Source: Streptomyces rishiriensis (GTDB taxonomy: Bacteria; Actinomycetota; Actinomycetes; Streptomycetales; Streptomycetaceae). From it: a stretch of DNA of 46,496 bases. This document shows positions 30,288-38,152 of the stretch, piece by piece. Every line of letters starts with the position of its first letter. The stretch's first letter is position 1. The translations under genes were made by a program, and so were the position numbers. The notes under the pieces are model-generated. The model was given only the letters and a program-made list of their open reading frames with translations. It did no database searches and was not told where the DNA came from. Location: positions 1 through 46,496 of the forward strand of contig NZ_BEWA01000032.1 of NCBI RefSeq assembly GCF_003112535.1, given 5' to 3'.

Positions 30288-32189
30288 TCAGAGCCGGTGC
30301 TGCACGCCGCCGGTGCGGGCGTGTACGAATCCCTCGCCCTCGCGTGGCGCTCGGGTCCAGGACCGGGTGGTGAACGTGCGGAGCCTGCCCCGGGTCAGCG
30401 CGAACCGGGGCAGGGAGAGCCCGAGTTCCGAGTGCAGGGCCTCCAACGCACGCCGTTCGCGGTCCGCTTCGGCGTCCTCCGGGCGGAACAGCCGCGCGGG
30501 GTCCAGAGCCTCGGGTATCGCGCCGCGCCGCCGGATGTCCGTGCCCCGCACGGTGAACGCGTAGAGCTCCGCGCCCCGTTCGGCCACCGAGAGGTGGAAC
30601 GCGGCCGGGCGGTCGCCGGGGGACGAGCCTCTCTGCTCGCGCCACACCACCACAGCGCGGCCCGCCGAGGAGGCCGCCGCGGCGGGGGACACGAGCCTGT
30701 CGTCGAGGTAGCGGTGGGAGTGACCGTCGAAGGCGAAGGCCCAGGCTTCGAGGGTGCGGCCGACGCCGACCAGGGCCCGGTCCTCCCAGAGTTCGACACC
30801 CTCGCGCTCATGGGGCCGGGGCGCCCGCCAGGACGCCCTGCGCAGATCCACGGGCGCGCTCAGTTCGGCGCCCTCCTCCCCGATCAGGGCGGGAAGGCGA
30901 GCCGGGTCGACGCCCTCCGCCCAGACACAGCGGTAGCCGTCGGACGGCCGCCGGTTCGTCGCGGGCTCCGTCAGCCAGACGAGGCCCGGCGGATCGAGAT
31001 CGGGCACCGGCTCGGGAACGGCTCCCGGCTCCCCCGCCCGCGGCGTCGCGAGGATCTCCCGGCCACGCTCCGGGGTGATCAGCGGACCCAGGACCGGATC
31101 CGCGAGCAGGCCGATCGGGGCGATCAGCGAGGGTCCGGGCGCCTCCCACAACGGGAGCGCGTCGCGCAGCACCCGCCATGCGGCGTCGGTGACCCCCCAA
31201 CGGGCCGACTCGCGCGCCTCGGCGACGGCCCGGCCCCACGCGCCGGGCGGCGCGTAGCCGTGAGTGCCGTCCCGCATCGCGCTCAGCACGCTCTCGGCGG
31301 TCTCCCGGTCGACTCCGCGGGCGGCCATCATCGCGAGCCAGTGATCGTCCCCGCCCAACCGCCATTCGCCGCGTGCCGGCTCCATGGCCTGCAGGGGCAG
31401 AACGTCGGGCAGGTACCGGGGGTCGGCCACGAGGTGGCCGTACTCGCGGGAGCCGCGCGGCTCCAGCAGCTGCCGGAGCTGGTTCAGCAGGTCGGCGCTC
31501 CCCGGCCGTCCGAAGGACAGCGCCTCTTCCAGCAGGGGCAGGGCCTCCTCGTACCGGCCGCGCAGGGCCAGCAGGCGGCCTTCCTCCACATGCGCGTCCT
31601 GTGCGCGCGTGGTCGCGTTCACGAAGTCCGGCTTCGGCGCCCGGTCGGCGTGGAAGGCGCGGTACATGGCTTCCATGTACGCCCGGAACGACGGGTAACG
31701 GTCCGGCAGTTCACCGCCCCAGCCCTTGTAGACGTAGAGCGCCCACTCGCCGTTCTCGTCGCGGTCGCCCGGGTCGAGCAGGGCGTTCGACATGTCGGAG
31801 TCGGTCTCCAGCCGTAGCGCCCGTCGCCACATCCCGGCGAGCAGGACCTCCTCCTCGCGAGGGTCGTCGCCCAGGCTCTCCTCGTAGAGCGGGGTCATGT
31901 CGAACGGATCCCGGAACCAGTCGACGTCCGCGGCACCGCCGAGCTGGTAGATCCCGGCCGTCTGTTCCACGTGCCATCCGTCGCTCACGGCCAGGAACTC
32001 GCGGTACGAGGGCGGCAGACGCCGGCCCAGCCGCTCCTCGGCCGCGACGATCGCCGACTCGTCGGCCCCGGGCCTGCCCAGGGAAACGCCGGTCCCGCCC
32101 TCCTCGCCCTCGCCCTCGTCCGCGCCCGGAACCCACTCCTGCTGCCAACGCCCCAGGAAATCGTGCCAGTCGAAAGTCTCGCCGTTCAT
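30288..32189 (-). CDS. SMI1/KNR4 (SUKH) family protein with long C-terminal extension
   Basis: 633 residues from ATG 32189, which has no clear ribosome site. The SUKH domain covers about residues 5-190: FDWHDFLGRWQQEW, IVAAEERLGRRLPPSYREFLAVSDGW, YQLGGAADVDWFRD and WALYVYKGWGGELPDRYPSFRAYM. SUKH domains are typical immunity proteins against polymorphic toxins but also occur as housekeeping binders. The remainder includes a TPR-like segment (EEGRLLALRGRYEEALPLLEEAL) and a long beta-rich region I cannot assign. No toxin gene is adjacent, so an orphan immunity protein or a general scaffold are both possible. Confidence 0.82.
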   Translation of the reverse strand: MNGETFDWHDFLGRWQQEWVPGADEGEGEEGGTGVSLGRPGADESAIVAAEERLGRRLPPSYREFLAVSDGWHVEQTAGIYQLGGAADVDWFRDPFDMTPLYEESLGDDPREEEVLLAGMWRRALRLETDSDMSNALLDPGDRDENGEWALYVYKGWGGELPDRYPSFRAYMEAMYRAFHADRAPKPDFVNATTRAQDAHVEEGRLLALRGRYEEALPLLEEALSFGRPGSADLLNQLRQLLEPRGSREYGHLVADPRYLPDVLPLQAMEPARGEWRLGGDDHWLAMMAARGVDRETAESVLSAMRDGTHGYAPPGAWGRAVAEARESARWGVTDAAWRVLRDALPLWEAPGPSLIAPIGLLADPVLGPLITPERGREILATPRAGEPGAVPEPVPDLDPPGLVWLTEPATNRRPSDGYRCVWAEGVDPARLPALIGEEGAELSAPVDLRRASWRAPRPHEREGVELWEDRALVGVGRTLEAWAFAFDGHSHRYLDDRLVSPAAAASSAGRAVVVWREQRGSSPGDRPAAFHLSVAERGAELYAFTVRGTDIRRRGAIPEALDPARLFRPEDAEADRERRALEALHSELGLSLPRFALTRGRLRTFTTRSWTRAPREGEGFVHARTGGVQHRL

Positions 32190-32366
32190 AGCCGGATACT
32201 GCCATCCGGCACTGACAACGCCGCCCGTCGACGACCGTCCCCGCGGCGCACCGCGCGCCTCCGCGGCCGATCGCAAAGCGACGGCAAAGCCGAGCGGCCG
32301 GGGATCCGCTGCCGGGAACCGCTCGGAGCGGCCGTTCCCGGCGGCCGCTCCCGCTGACCGGCCGAC

Positions 32367-32397
32367 TTGCGCTGGAGTGCGCTCCAGGTCGTAGCGT
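32367..32397 (+). promoter_or_regulatory. MerR-type promoter/operator with 19-bp spacer
   Basis: -35 TTGCGC (32367-32372), a 19-bp spacer, -10 TAGCGT (32392-32397). Inside the spacer are CTGGAG (32372-32377) and CTCCAG (32382-32387), an inverted repeat around TGCG. The overlong spacer with a centred palindrome is the hallmark of MerR-family activation by DNA distortion. It points to the aldo/keto reductase gene but lies about 180 nt upstream, and no merR gene is present in the window. Confidence 0.7.
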
Positions 32398-32505
32398 TGC
32401 GGACACCGCGGCGCACGAGGCCCGCACCGCCCGGCTTCCCTCCCGGGATGCCGGGCAGCGGAAATCGTCGCTGAATGGATGACGGGCCTCGTGGCGTCCG
32501 AGAGG

Positions 32506-32556
32506 ACGCACGAGTGGCAACGCACGCAACGCACGAGTGGCAACGCACGAGTGGCA
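32506..32556 (+). repeat. 14-bp repeat ACGCACGAGTGGCA x3 in the leader
   Basis: Exact copies at 32506-32519, 32529-32542 and 32543-32556, directly before the aldo/keto reductase ribosome region. They may be operators or a slippage product; they lengthen the transcript leader to about 170 nt. Confidence 0.8.
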
Positions 32557-32576
32557 GGGAAAGGCTGGAACACGGC

Positions 32577-33566
32577 ATGCAGAAGCGCAGTCTGCGGGAC
32601 CTCCAGGTATCGGCCATCGGCCTGGGGTGCATGGGCATGTCCGCCTTCTACGGATCCGCCGATCAGGAGGAGGGCATCGCGACCATCCGGCGGGCCCTCG
32701 ACGTCGGGGTGAACTTCCTCGACACCGCGCAGATGTACGGTCCCCTCACCAACGAATCGCTCGTCGGCGAGGCGATCCGGGGGCATCGCGAGGAGTACGT
32801 GATCGCGACGAAGTTCAACTACCGGATGGACGACGCCGTACCCGGCGACATCACCACGGTCGGCCCGCAGGACGGCTCGGCGGAGCACGTCCGCAGCTCC
32901 GTCCACGGCTCCCTGAAGCGTCTGGGGACCGACCACATCGACCTGTACTACCAGCACCGGGTCGACCCGAACGTCCCGATCGAGGAAACGGTCGGCGCGC
33001 TGGGCGAGCTCGTCGCCGAGGGCAAGGTGCGCGCGATCGGCCTGAGCGAGGCGAGCGCGCAGACCATCCGGCGGGCCCACGCCGTGCACCCGGTCACCGC
33101 GGTGCAGAGCGAGTACTCGCTGTGGTCACGGGACGTCGAGGCAGAGGTGCTGCCCGCCTGCCGTGAGCTGGGCATCGGCTTCGTGCCGTACTCGCCGCTC
33201 GGTCGCGGCTTCCTCGCCGGGCGGTTCAGCTCGCCGGACGAGCTGGACGCGAACGACTGGCGCCGGCAGAACCCGCGTTTCCAGGACGCCAACCTGGAGG
33301 CGAACCTGCGGCTGGCCGCGAAGGTGAAGGAGATCGCCGCCGAGAAGGAGGTGCTTCCGGCGCAGCTGGCCATCGCCTGGGTCCTGGCCCAGGGCGAGAA
33401 CCTGGTGCCGATCCCGGGCACCAAGCGGCGCACCTATCTGGAGCAGAACGCCGGCGCCGTCGACATCACGCTGACCAAGGACGACCTCGCCCGCATCGAC
33501 GCGGAGCTGCCCGAGGTCGCGGGTGAGCGGTACGACGAGGCGGGGATGCGGGCCGTCGACCGGTAA
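32577..33566 (+). CDS. aldo/keto reductase
   Basis: 329 residues from ATG 32577 (GGAAAGG upstream); in-frame extension to 32475 is possible but reads through the leader repeats. A (beta/alpha)8 aldo/keto reductase of the AKR13-like actinobacterial type: LGCMGMSAFYG, catalytic Asp and Tyr in FLDTAQMYGPLTNE, Lys in YVIATKFNY, His in LYYQHRVDPNVPIEETVGAL. NADPH-binding sequences are IPIPGTKRRTYLEQN-like near the C-terminus. It reduces aldehydes or ketones; the specific substrate is unknown. The MerR-type promoter upstream suggests induction by a drug-like or oxidising compound. Confidence 0.9.
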   Translation: MQKRSLRDLQVSAIGLGCMGMSAFYGSADQEEGIATIRRALDVGVNFLDTAQMYGPLTNESLVGEAIRGHREEYVIATKFNYRMDDAVPGDITTVGPQDGSAEHVRSSVHGSLKRLGTDHIDLYYQHRVDPNVPIEETVGALGELVAEGKVRAIGLSEASAQTIRRAHAVHPVTAVQSEYSLWSRDVEAEVLPACRELGIGFVPYSPLGRGFLAGRFSSPDELDANDWRRQNPRFQDANLEANLRLAAKVKEIAAEKEVLPAQLAIAWVLAQGENLVPIPGTKRRTYLEQNAGAVDITLTKDDLARIDAELPEVAGERYDEAGMRAVDR

Positions 33567-33581
33567 CCGTCGCCCGGGAGC

Positions 33582-33665
33582 CTGCGAATGCGGCCTCATG
33601 CGCCCCGACGGCAAGCACCGTCCACCGCCCGAGCCGCATCCGGGCATCCGCAGCCGCATTCGCAG
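33582..33665. terminator. long inverted repeat after the aldo/keto reductase gene
   Basis: CTGCGAATGCGGC (33582-33594) and GCCGCATTCGCAG (33653-33665) are perfect 13-bp arms with a 58-nt spacer, starting 15 nt after the stop. It could end transcription, or mark the ends of a small inserted element. Confidence 0.5.
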
Positions 33666-33803
33666 CCTCAGCCTCAGCCGCAGTGACCGTGCGGCGAAGC
33701 CCTGTCTGCGGGCCCCTTCGTGAAAGCCCGCCGGCGGGGCTGTGGCTGTGCGCGAGTCGGGCACGTCACCCCGCCCCTCTCCGCCGCCGCCGTGGGCAGG
33801 ACA

Positions 33804-34535
33804 ATGGCCCGCATGGAACTGGCGTTGAAGGTCGTCGCCCTCGTCGCCACCTTCGGCACCGCCGCTCTGTCCGCGATCGCCGGGTTCGGCGGCGGCGTGC
33901 TGTTGCTGCCGGTCTTCGTCGCCGTGCTGGGCCCCCGGGACGCGGTCGCCGTGCTCACCGTGGCCCAACTGGCCGGCAACGGCAGCCGGGTGTGGTTCAA
34001 CCGTCACGAGGTCGACCGGCGGCTGGTCGGCGTGTTCGCCGTCGGCGCCGTCCCGGCCGCGGCCGCCGGGGCGCTGCTGTTCGCCACCGCGCCGCTGCCC
34101 GCGCTCACCCGCGCCATCGGCGTGTTCCTGCTGGTCATGGTCGCCTGGCGGCGCTGGAAGCCGCAGGCCGCCCGGCTGGACGACACCGCGTTCGCCGCCC
34201 TCGGCGCCGCTTCCGGTTTCGGCTCCGCGCTGGTCGGCTCGGTGGGGCCGATGGTCGCGCCGTTCTTCCTCTCCCGCGGCCTGCTCAAGGGCGCCTACAT
34301 CGGCACCGAAGCCGCTGCCGCCGTGGTGATGCACCTGACCAAGCTGGTGGTCTTCGGCGCGGCGGCCGTGCTGACCGCGTCCAGCGCCGTCGTCGGCCTG
34401 GCCCTCGCGCCGGCAGCGACGGCCGGCGCCTGGGTCGGCAAGAAGACCGTCGACCGGCTCTCCGCCCCTGTCTTCGTCCTGGTGGTCGAGGTCGGCCTGA
34501 TCGTCTCCGGTCTCCTGCTGACCGTCACCGGCTGA
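33804..34535 (+). CDS. TauE/SafE family membrane permease
   Basis: 243 residues from ATG 33804; ATG 33813 is an alternative. Seven to eight hydrophobic helices show the two-fold TauE/SafE pattern: LSAIAGFGGGVLLLPVFVAV in the first half and LGAASGFGSALVGSVGPMVAPFFL in the second. Members export or import sulfur-containing organic anions such as sulfoacetate or sulfite. No sulfur gene is nearby. Convergent with the small helical protein gene and separated from it by a hairpin. Confidence 0.88.
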   Translation: MARMELALKVVALVATFGTAALSAIAGFGGGVLLLPVFVAVLGPRDAVAVLTVAQLAGNGSRVWFNRHEVDRRLVGVFAVGAVPAAAAGALLFATAPLPALTRAIGVFLLVMVAWRRWKPQAARLDDTAFAALGAASGFGSALVGSVGPMVAPFFLSRGLLKGAYIGTEAAAAVVMHLTKLVVFGAAAVLTASSAVVGLALAPAATAGAWVGKKTVDRLSAPVFVLVVEVGLIVSGLLLTVTG

Positions 34536-34557
34536 CCTCTCGCCCCTTTCTCCACCC

Positions 34558-34580
34558 GCCGGACGATCACCGCGTCCGGC
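34558..34580. terminator. bidirectional hairpin between convergent genes
   Basis: GCCGGACG (34558-34565) pairs with CGTCCGGC (34573-34580) with a 7-nt loop, between the permease stop and the stop of the leftward small gene. Confidence 0.6.
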
Positions 34581-34598
34581 GACGTCACGACCGCCGGC

Positions 34599-34889
34599 TC
34601 AGGATGCGCCGGCGGCCTCGGCGGCCTCGTCGGCGCCGGCGGCTTCGTCCCGCGCCATGCCGAGGAAGCGCCGGATCGCCTCGACCGGCATGTCGAGCCC
34701 CTCGGAAGCGGACTCCTCGTCGCCGAACACCTGCACCGCCTCGGCGACGGCCACGGCCAGTTCGACCTCCGCCTTGCGCATCTTGGCCTCGGCCTTGTCC
34801 ACGGTGTCCACCACCGCCAGCTGACGGCGCTGCTTCTCCTGGAGACGCTGCTTGCGGGAAAGGGACTTCTCCGAACTCTGCACAGACAT
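34599..34889 (-). CDS. small charged coiled-coil protein, unknown function
   Basis: 96 residues from ATG 34889. Almost wholly helical and charged: SSEKSLSRKQRLQEKQRRQL, then AVVDTVDKAEAKMRKAEVEL and VAVAEAVQVFGDEESASEGL, with an Ala/Glu-rich tail (ADEAAEAAGAS). The last third (LDMPVEAIRRFLGMARDE) looks like a short HTH-like pair of helices. I recognise no named family. It is apparently leaderless and divergent from the large LAL regulator. Confidence 0.75.
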   Translation of the reverse strand: MSVQSSEKSLSRKQRLQEKQRRQLAVVDTVDKAEAKMRKAEVELAVAVAEAVQVFGDEESASEGLDMPVEAIRRFLGMARDEAAGADEAAEAAGAS

Positions 34890-34896
34890 GACCAAG

Positions 34897-34902
34897 ATCA
34901 TA
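34897..34902 (-). promoter_or_regulatory. -10 box, leaderless start of the coiled-coil gene
   Basis: TATGAT on the minus strand, exactly 7 nt before the ATG at 34889, with no ribosome site between. The -35 region is not clear. Confidence 0.55.
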
Positions 34903-35021
34903 ATCAGTCGTGGGCGCACCACGAAATCGCCAAATCCCCCGCACCGGGATGAGTTTCATGCGCTCCGGGGCGCCTCGGGTCGAGGGACCTCCCGATCGCC
35001 GGGGCGCGGAGTACGTCCCCT

Positions 35022-35052
35022 TTGCCTGATTGTCATCGGCAGCCACTATCGT
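35022..35052 (+). promoter_or_regulatory. candidate promoter of the LAL regulator, leaderless
   Basis: -10 TATCGT (35047-35052) lies 8 nt before ATG 35061. A possible -35 TTGCCT (35022-35027) is at 19-nt spacing. No Shine-Dalgarno is present. Confidence 0.45.
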
Positions 35053-35060
35053 GCCCTTTC

Positions 35061-37814
35061 ATGTCCGATGATCCACGGGGTGAAGCGCCCTCTCCCGCCC
35101 GCCGCGTGCTCGGTGACGCACGTCCGTTGGTCGGCCGTGAGGCGGAAGTCCAGGAGCTGGTGCGAGCCTTGGCCGGTCTCGAGAGGGAATCGGGCAGGGC
35201 CGTCGCGCTCGTCGGGGAACCGGGCATCGGCAAGAGCGCGCTGGTGGGGGCCGTCGTGGCCGAGGCCCGAGCCGTCGGCATACCCGTCTGCACTGCTCGC
35301 GGCCGCGCCGCGGACGCGTCCGCCGACGTCGGGGAGTTGCGCCTGCAGGAGGTGCGCGAGGTCGCCGCGCGCGCGGCGCAGGGCAGCCCCCTGCTGGCGG
35401 TGGTGGAGGACTTCCACCTCGTTCCCGCAGACCGGCGACTCCACGTGGAACGACTGCTGCATGCGGCCTCGGCGGGGCCGGTGCTGTGCCTCATCGTCTG
35501 CCGGCAGCGCCAGTTGTCGCCCTGGCATGCGGAACTGGTCTCCCGGGCCGAGTCCGCGGGTCTGCTGGAGGTGTGGACCCTCGGGTCGTTGTCCCGCGAG
35601 CAGGCCGCCGAACTGCTCGGAGACCATCCGGACGCCGACGAGATCCACCGCGAGGCCCAGGGCAACCCGCAGTACCTCAAGGTGCTCGGCGCCCGCGGCC
35701 AGGACGCCGCGGCCGCCTCGACGGCCGTCCTCGGGGAACTGGCCGGCCTCGACGCCGACTCCCTCGCGGTCCTCCAGGCGGCGGCGGTCCTGCGCGAGCC
35801 GTTCCACCCCGAGCTGCTGGCCGCCGTCGCGGGGCACGACGTCGCCGCCACGGTCCGCGCGCTGGACACGCTCACCCGTGTCGACCTCGTCCGGCCCGCC
35901 GAACCCGCACCCCAGCTGGCGCTGCGCCATCGAGCCGTCGGCGACGTCGTCTACGAACGGCTCGAACCCAGCCGCCGCGTCACCCTGCACCGACGAGCCG
36001 AAGCCGTGCTGGCAGAGCAGGGCGCTCCCATCACCAAGCGCGCCCATCATGTGGCCCGCGCCGCCGACCCGAACCGGCCCGAGCACCTGACCACCCTGAT
36101 CGCCGCCGCACGCGAGACGCTGTACGGCTCCCCCGCCGTGGCGGCCGGACACCTGGAGGCCGCGCTGCCGTCGCTCCGCCCGGGCCAGGCGCACTGGCAC
36201 GAAGCGCAGGTGCTGCTGGCTCGCGCCCGCTTGCTGACCGGGGACGCGGCCGAGAGCCGCGAACTGCTCGACGCCCTGCGGTCGGCCATGCCCGACCGGT
36301 CCGGCGAGGCGGGCGCGCTCGCCGACTCCAGCCGGATCGAGCGGACCCTGGGACGGTACGCCGAGGCGGGCGCACTCGCCCGTTCGGGGCTCGCGACGCT
36401 GGCCGACAAGGACGCCGCGATCGCGGCCGCCCTGCACACCGAACTGGCCGACCACGCCTACGACCTCCAGGAGTACGTGACGTCCCGGCAGCACGCCGAG
36501 ACGGCCGCGGCCATCGCACGGCAGCACCACGACCGGGTCGGTGAGGCGCAGGCACTGGCGCAGAGCGCCCTCGGTCACCTGTTCACGGGCGATCTGGCCA
36601 CCGCGCAGGAGCGGACGACGACCGCGGCGGCGCTCGTCGACGCCGCACCCGACACCGCTCTGCTCACCAATCTGCACGCCTCGCTGCAGACGGGATTGAC
36701 CGAGGGAATGCTGGGCCGGCTGGCCGACGCCGAACGGCACCTCACGCGTGCGGCGGCCCTGTCCCGGCGCACCGGTCAGACGTACGTCCAGCCGCAGATC
36801 CTCACGGTGCTCGCCAACGCCCAGCTGCGGCGCGGCAATCTGGCCGGTGCGCTGGACGCCCTCGACGAGATCGACCGCCACGCCTCGGGAAAGGCGAGCC
36901 CGGCCGAGGAAGCCGTCAGCTCGATGGTGCGGGCCGAGGTGCTCTTCTGGCGGGACGGTCCGGGCGATCGGACGGACGCGGAGGCGTCTGCCGCACGCGC
37001 CCTCGCCGTCGCCAGCGCCTCGCCCACCGCGTGGGGGGTCACCGTCCGGTGTTTTCACGCCGAGTGGGTGCAGCGCGCCGGCGATCCGGCGCGGTCCCGC
37101 TGGCTGCTGCTGGACGCGGCGGGCGGCCCCGCGCTCCCCCGGCTCACCACCTGGCGCAAGCCCCGCTGGTGCGACGCCTTGGCTCAGGCCTCGCACGCGC
37201 TGGGCGACCGTGCGTCGGTCGAGCACTGGGCCGACCTCGCCGAGCAGTGCCTGGAACAGCTCCCCTCCCCCGGCCGCAGGGGGTTCGCTCTGCGGGCCCG
37301 CATGCGCGCCCACGCCGCCGCCGGGGAAACGGAGGCGGCGCTGCGACACGCGTTGGAAGCGGTCTCCGACTTCTCTTTCAGCGGGGAGCGCGTCGAGGCC
37401 TGCGTCACCCTGCTCGCGACAGCGGCGCTGTGCCTGGACGCGGGAAGGACCGATGGCGTCGCCGACCGGCTGGACGGCGCCGGGGTCCTCGCCGAGCAGT
37501 GCGGCTCCGCGCGACTGAGCAGGGATGTCGCCGGGTGGCGCACCCGGCTGGCCGCGTGCGTCGGGACCGACGACTCCCTGCCTTCCCTGACCGCGCGCGA
37601 ACGGGAGATCGCGAGCCTGGTCAGCACCGGCATGACCAACATCAGGATCGCCGAGAGCCTGTTCCTCAGCGTGCGGACGGTGGAGACCCACCTCGGGCAG
37701 GTGTACCGCAAGCTGGGCGTCTCGAACCGCACCAGCCTCACCCGCATGCTGATGAACAGCGCCGCGTCCGGCGGCAGGACGGTTCCGGGGTCTCGCGCGT
37801 CGGACGGTGGCTGA
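35061..37814 (+). CDS. LAL-type LuxR family transcriptional regulator
   Basis: 917 residues from ATG 35061. An N-terminal AAA/STAND ATPase has the Walker A GEPGIGKSALVGAVV (about 52-66) and Walker B-like LLAVVEDFHLVP. A long TPR-rich middle (about 330-810) carries repeats such as QAQALAQSALGHLFTGDLATAQ. The C-terminal LuxR HTH (about 838-895) reads LTAREREIASLVSTGMTNI, then AESLFLSVRTVETHLGQVYR. Large ATP-binding LuxR regulators activate pathway genes in Streptomyces, often specialised metabolism or sugar use. The nearest downstream genes are the polysaccharide-degrading set starting at 38153, but those have their own LacI-type operators, so its target is uncertain. Confidence 0.92.
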   Translation: MSDDPRGEAPSPARRVLGDARPLVGREAEVQELVRALAGLERESGRAVALVGEPGIGKSALVGAVVAEARAVGIPVCTARGRAADASADVGELRLQEVREVAARAAQGSPLLAVVEDFHLVPADRRLHVERLLHAASAGPVLCLIVCRQRQLSPWHAELVSRAESAGLLEVWTLGSLSREQAAELLGDHPDADEIHREAQGNPQYLKVLGARGQDAAAASTAVLGELAGLDADSLAVLQAAAVLREPFHPELLAAVAGHDVAATVRALDTLTRVDLVRPAEPAPQLALRHRAVGDVVYERLEPSRRVTLHRRAEAVLAEQGAPITKRAHHVARAADPNRPEHLTTLIAAARETLYGSPAVAAGHLEAALPSLRPGQAHWHEAQVLLARARLLTGDAAESRELLDALRSAMPDRSGEAGALADSSRIERTLGRYAEAGALARSGLATLADKDAAIAAALHTELADHAYDLQEYVTSRQHAETAAAIARQHHDRVGEAQALAQSALGHLFTGDLATAQERTTTAAALVDAAPDTALLTNLHASLQTGLTEGMLGRLADAERHLTRAAALSRRTGQTYVQPQILTVLANAQLRRGNLAGALDALDEIDRHASGKASPAEEAVSSMVRAEVLFWRDGPGDRTDAEASAARALAVASASPTAWGVTVRCFHAEWVQRAGDPARSRWLLLDAAGGPALPRLTTWRKPRWCDALAQASHALGDRASVEHWADLAEQCLEQLPSPGRRGFALRARMRAHAAAGETEAALRHALEAVSDFSFSGERVEACVTLLATAALCLDAGRTDGVADRLDGAGVLAEQCGSARLSRDVAGWRTRLAACVGTDDSLPSLTAREREIASLVSTGMTNIRIAESLFLSVRTVETHLGQVYRKLGVSNRTSLTRMLMNSAASGGRTVPGSRASDGG

Positions 37815-37914
37815 GCGTCGCCAGGGGAGCGCCCGCTGACGTCAGCCGTCGCCAGCGCCCCTGGATCTCACCCTCCTCCCCGGTTGCCGACACAGCCTGA
37901 TGAGAGCGCGGAGT

Positions 37915-37930
37915 GTTGAAGCGCTTCGAC
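37915..37930. promoter_or_regulatory. LacI-family operator, distal
   Basis: GTTGAAGCGCTTCGAC with the perfect core GAAGCGCTTC. This is the form of LacI-family operators controlling glycoside hydrolase genes in Streptomyces. It lies 223 nt upstream of the GH36 start. Confidence 0.75.
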
Positions 37931-38034
37931 GCTGCCACCGGTCGCGCAGGACTGTCAATGACCGGACAGGAAGAAAGTTTCCCGGCATTCGCCCTCTTGT
38001 TTCGCGAGAAACGTGTCATTAACGTTCGCGGCCA

Positions 38035-38050
38035 AGTGAAGCGCTTCGAC
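38035..38050. promoter_or_regulatory. LacI-family operator, proximal
   Basis: AGTGAAGCGCTTCGAC, the same core GAAGCGCTTC as the distal site, 120 bp from it (start to start) and 103 nt upstream of the GH36 ATG. Two operators about eleven to twelve helical turns apart suit repression by looping. Between them lies GTTTC-GCGA-GAAAC (near 37999-38012), another inverted repeat. Confidence 0.75.
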
Positions 38051-38152
38051 ACAGGGGAAGGGCGCACGCGTGTGCTGACGGGCGCCGTCACGGGCTGACC
38101 GCCCGCCGCACGCGCCTCGTCGCCCCTGGTGACGCCCACCAGAAAGGCCGCC

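Noticed and set aside
29278..30645. Leftward ORF opposite the TetR gene
   Set aside because: It is the antisense of a clear TetR protein and shows only low-complexity Arg-rich sequence.
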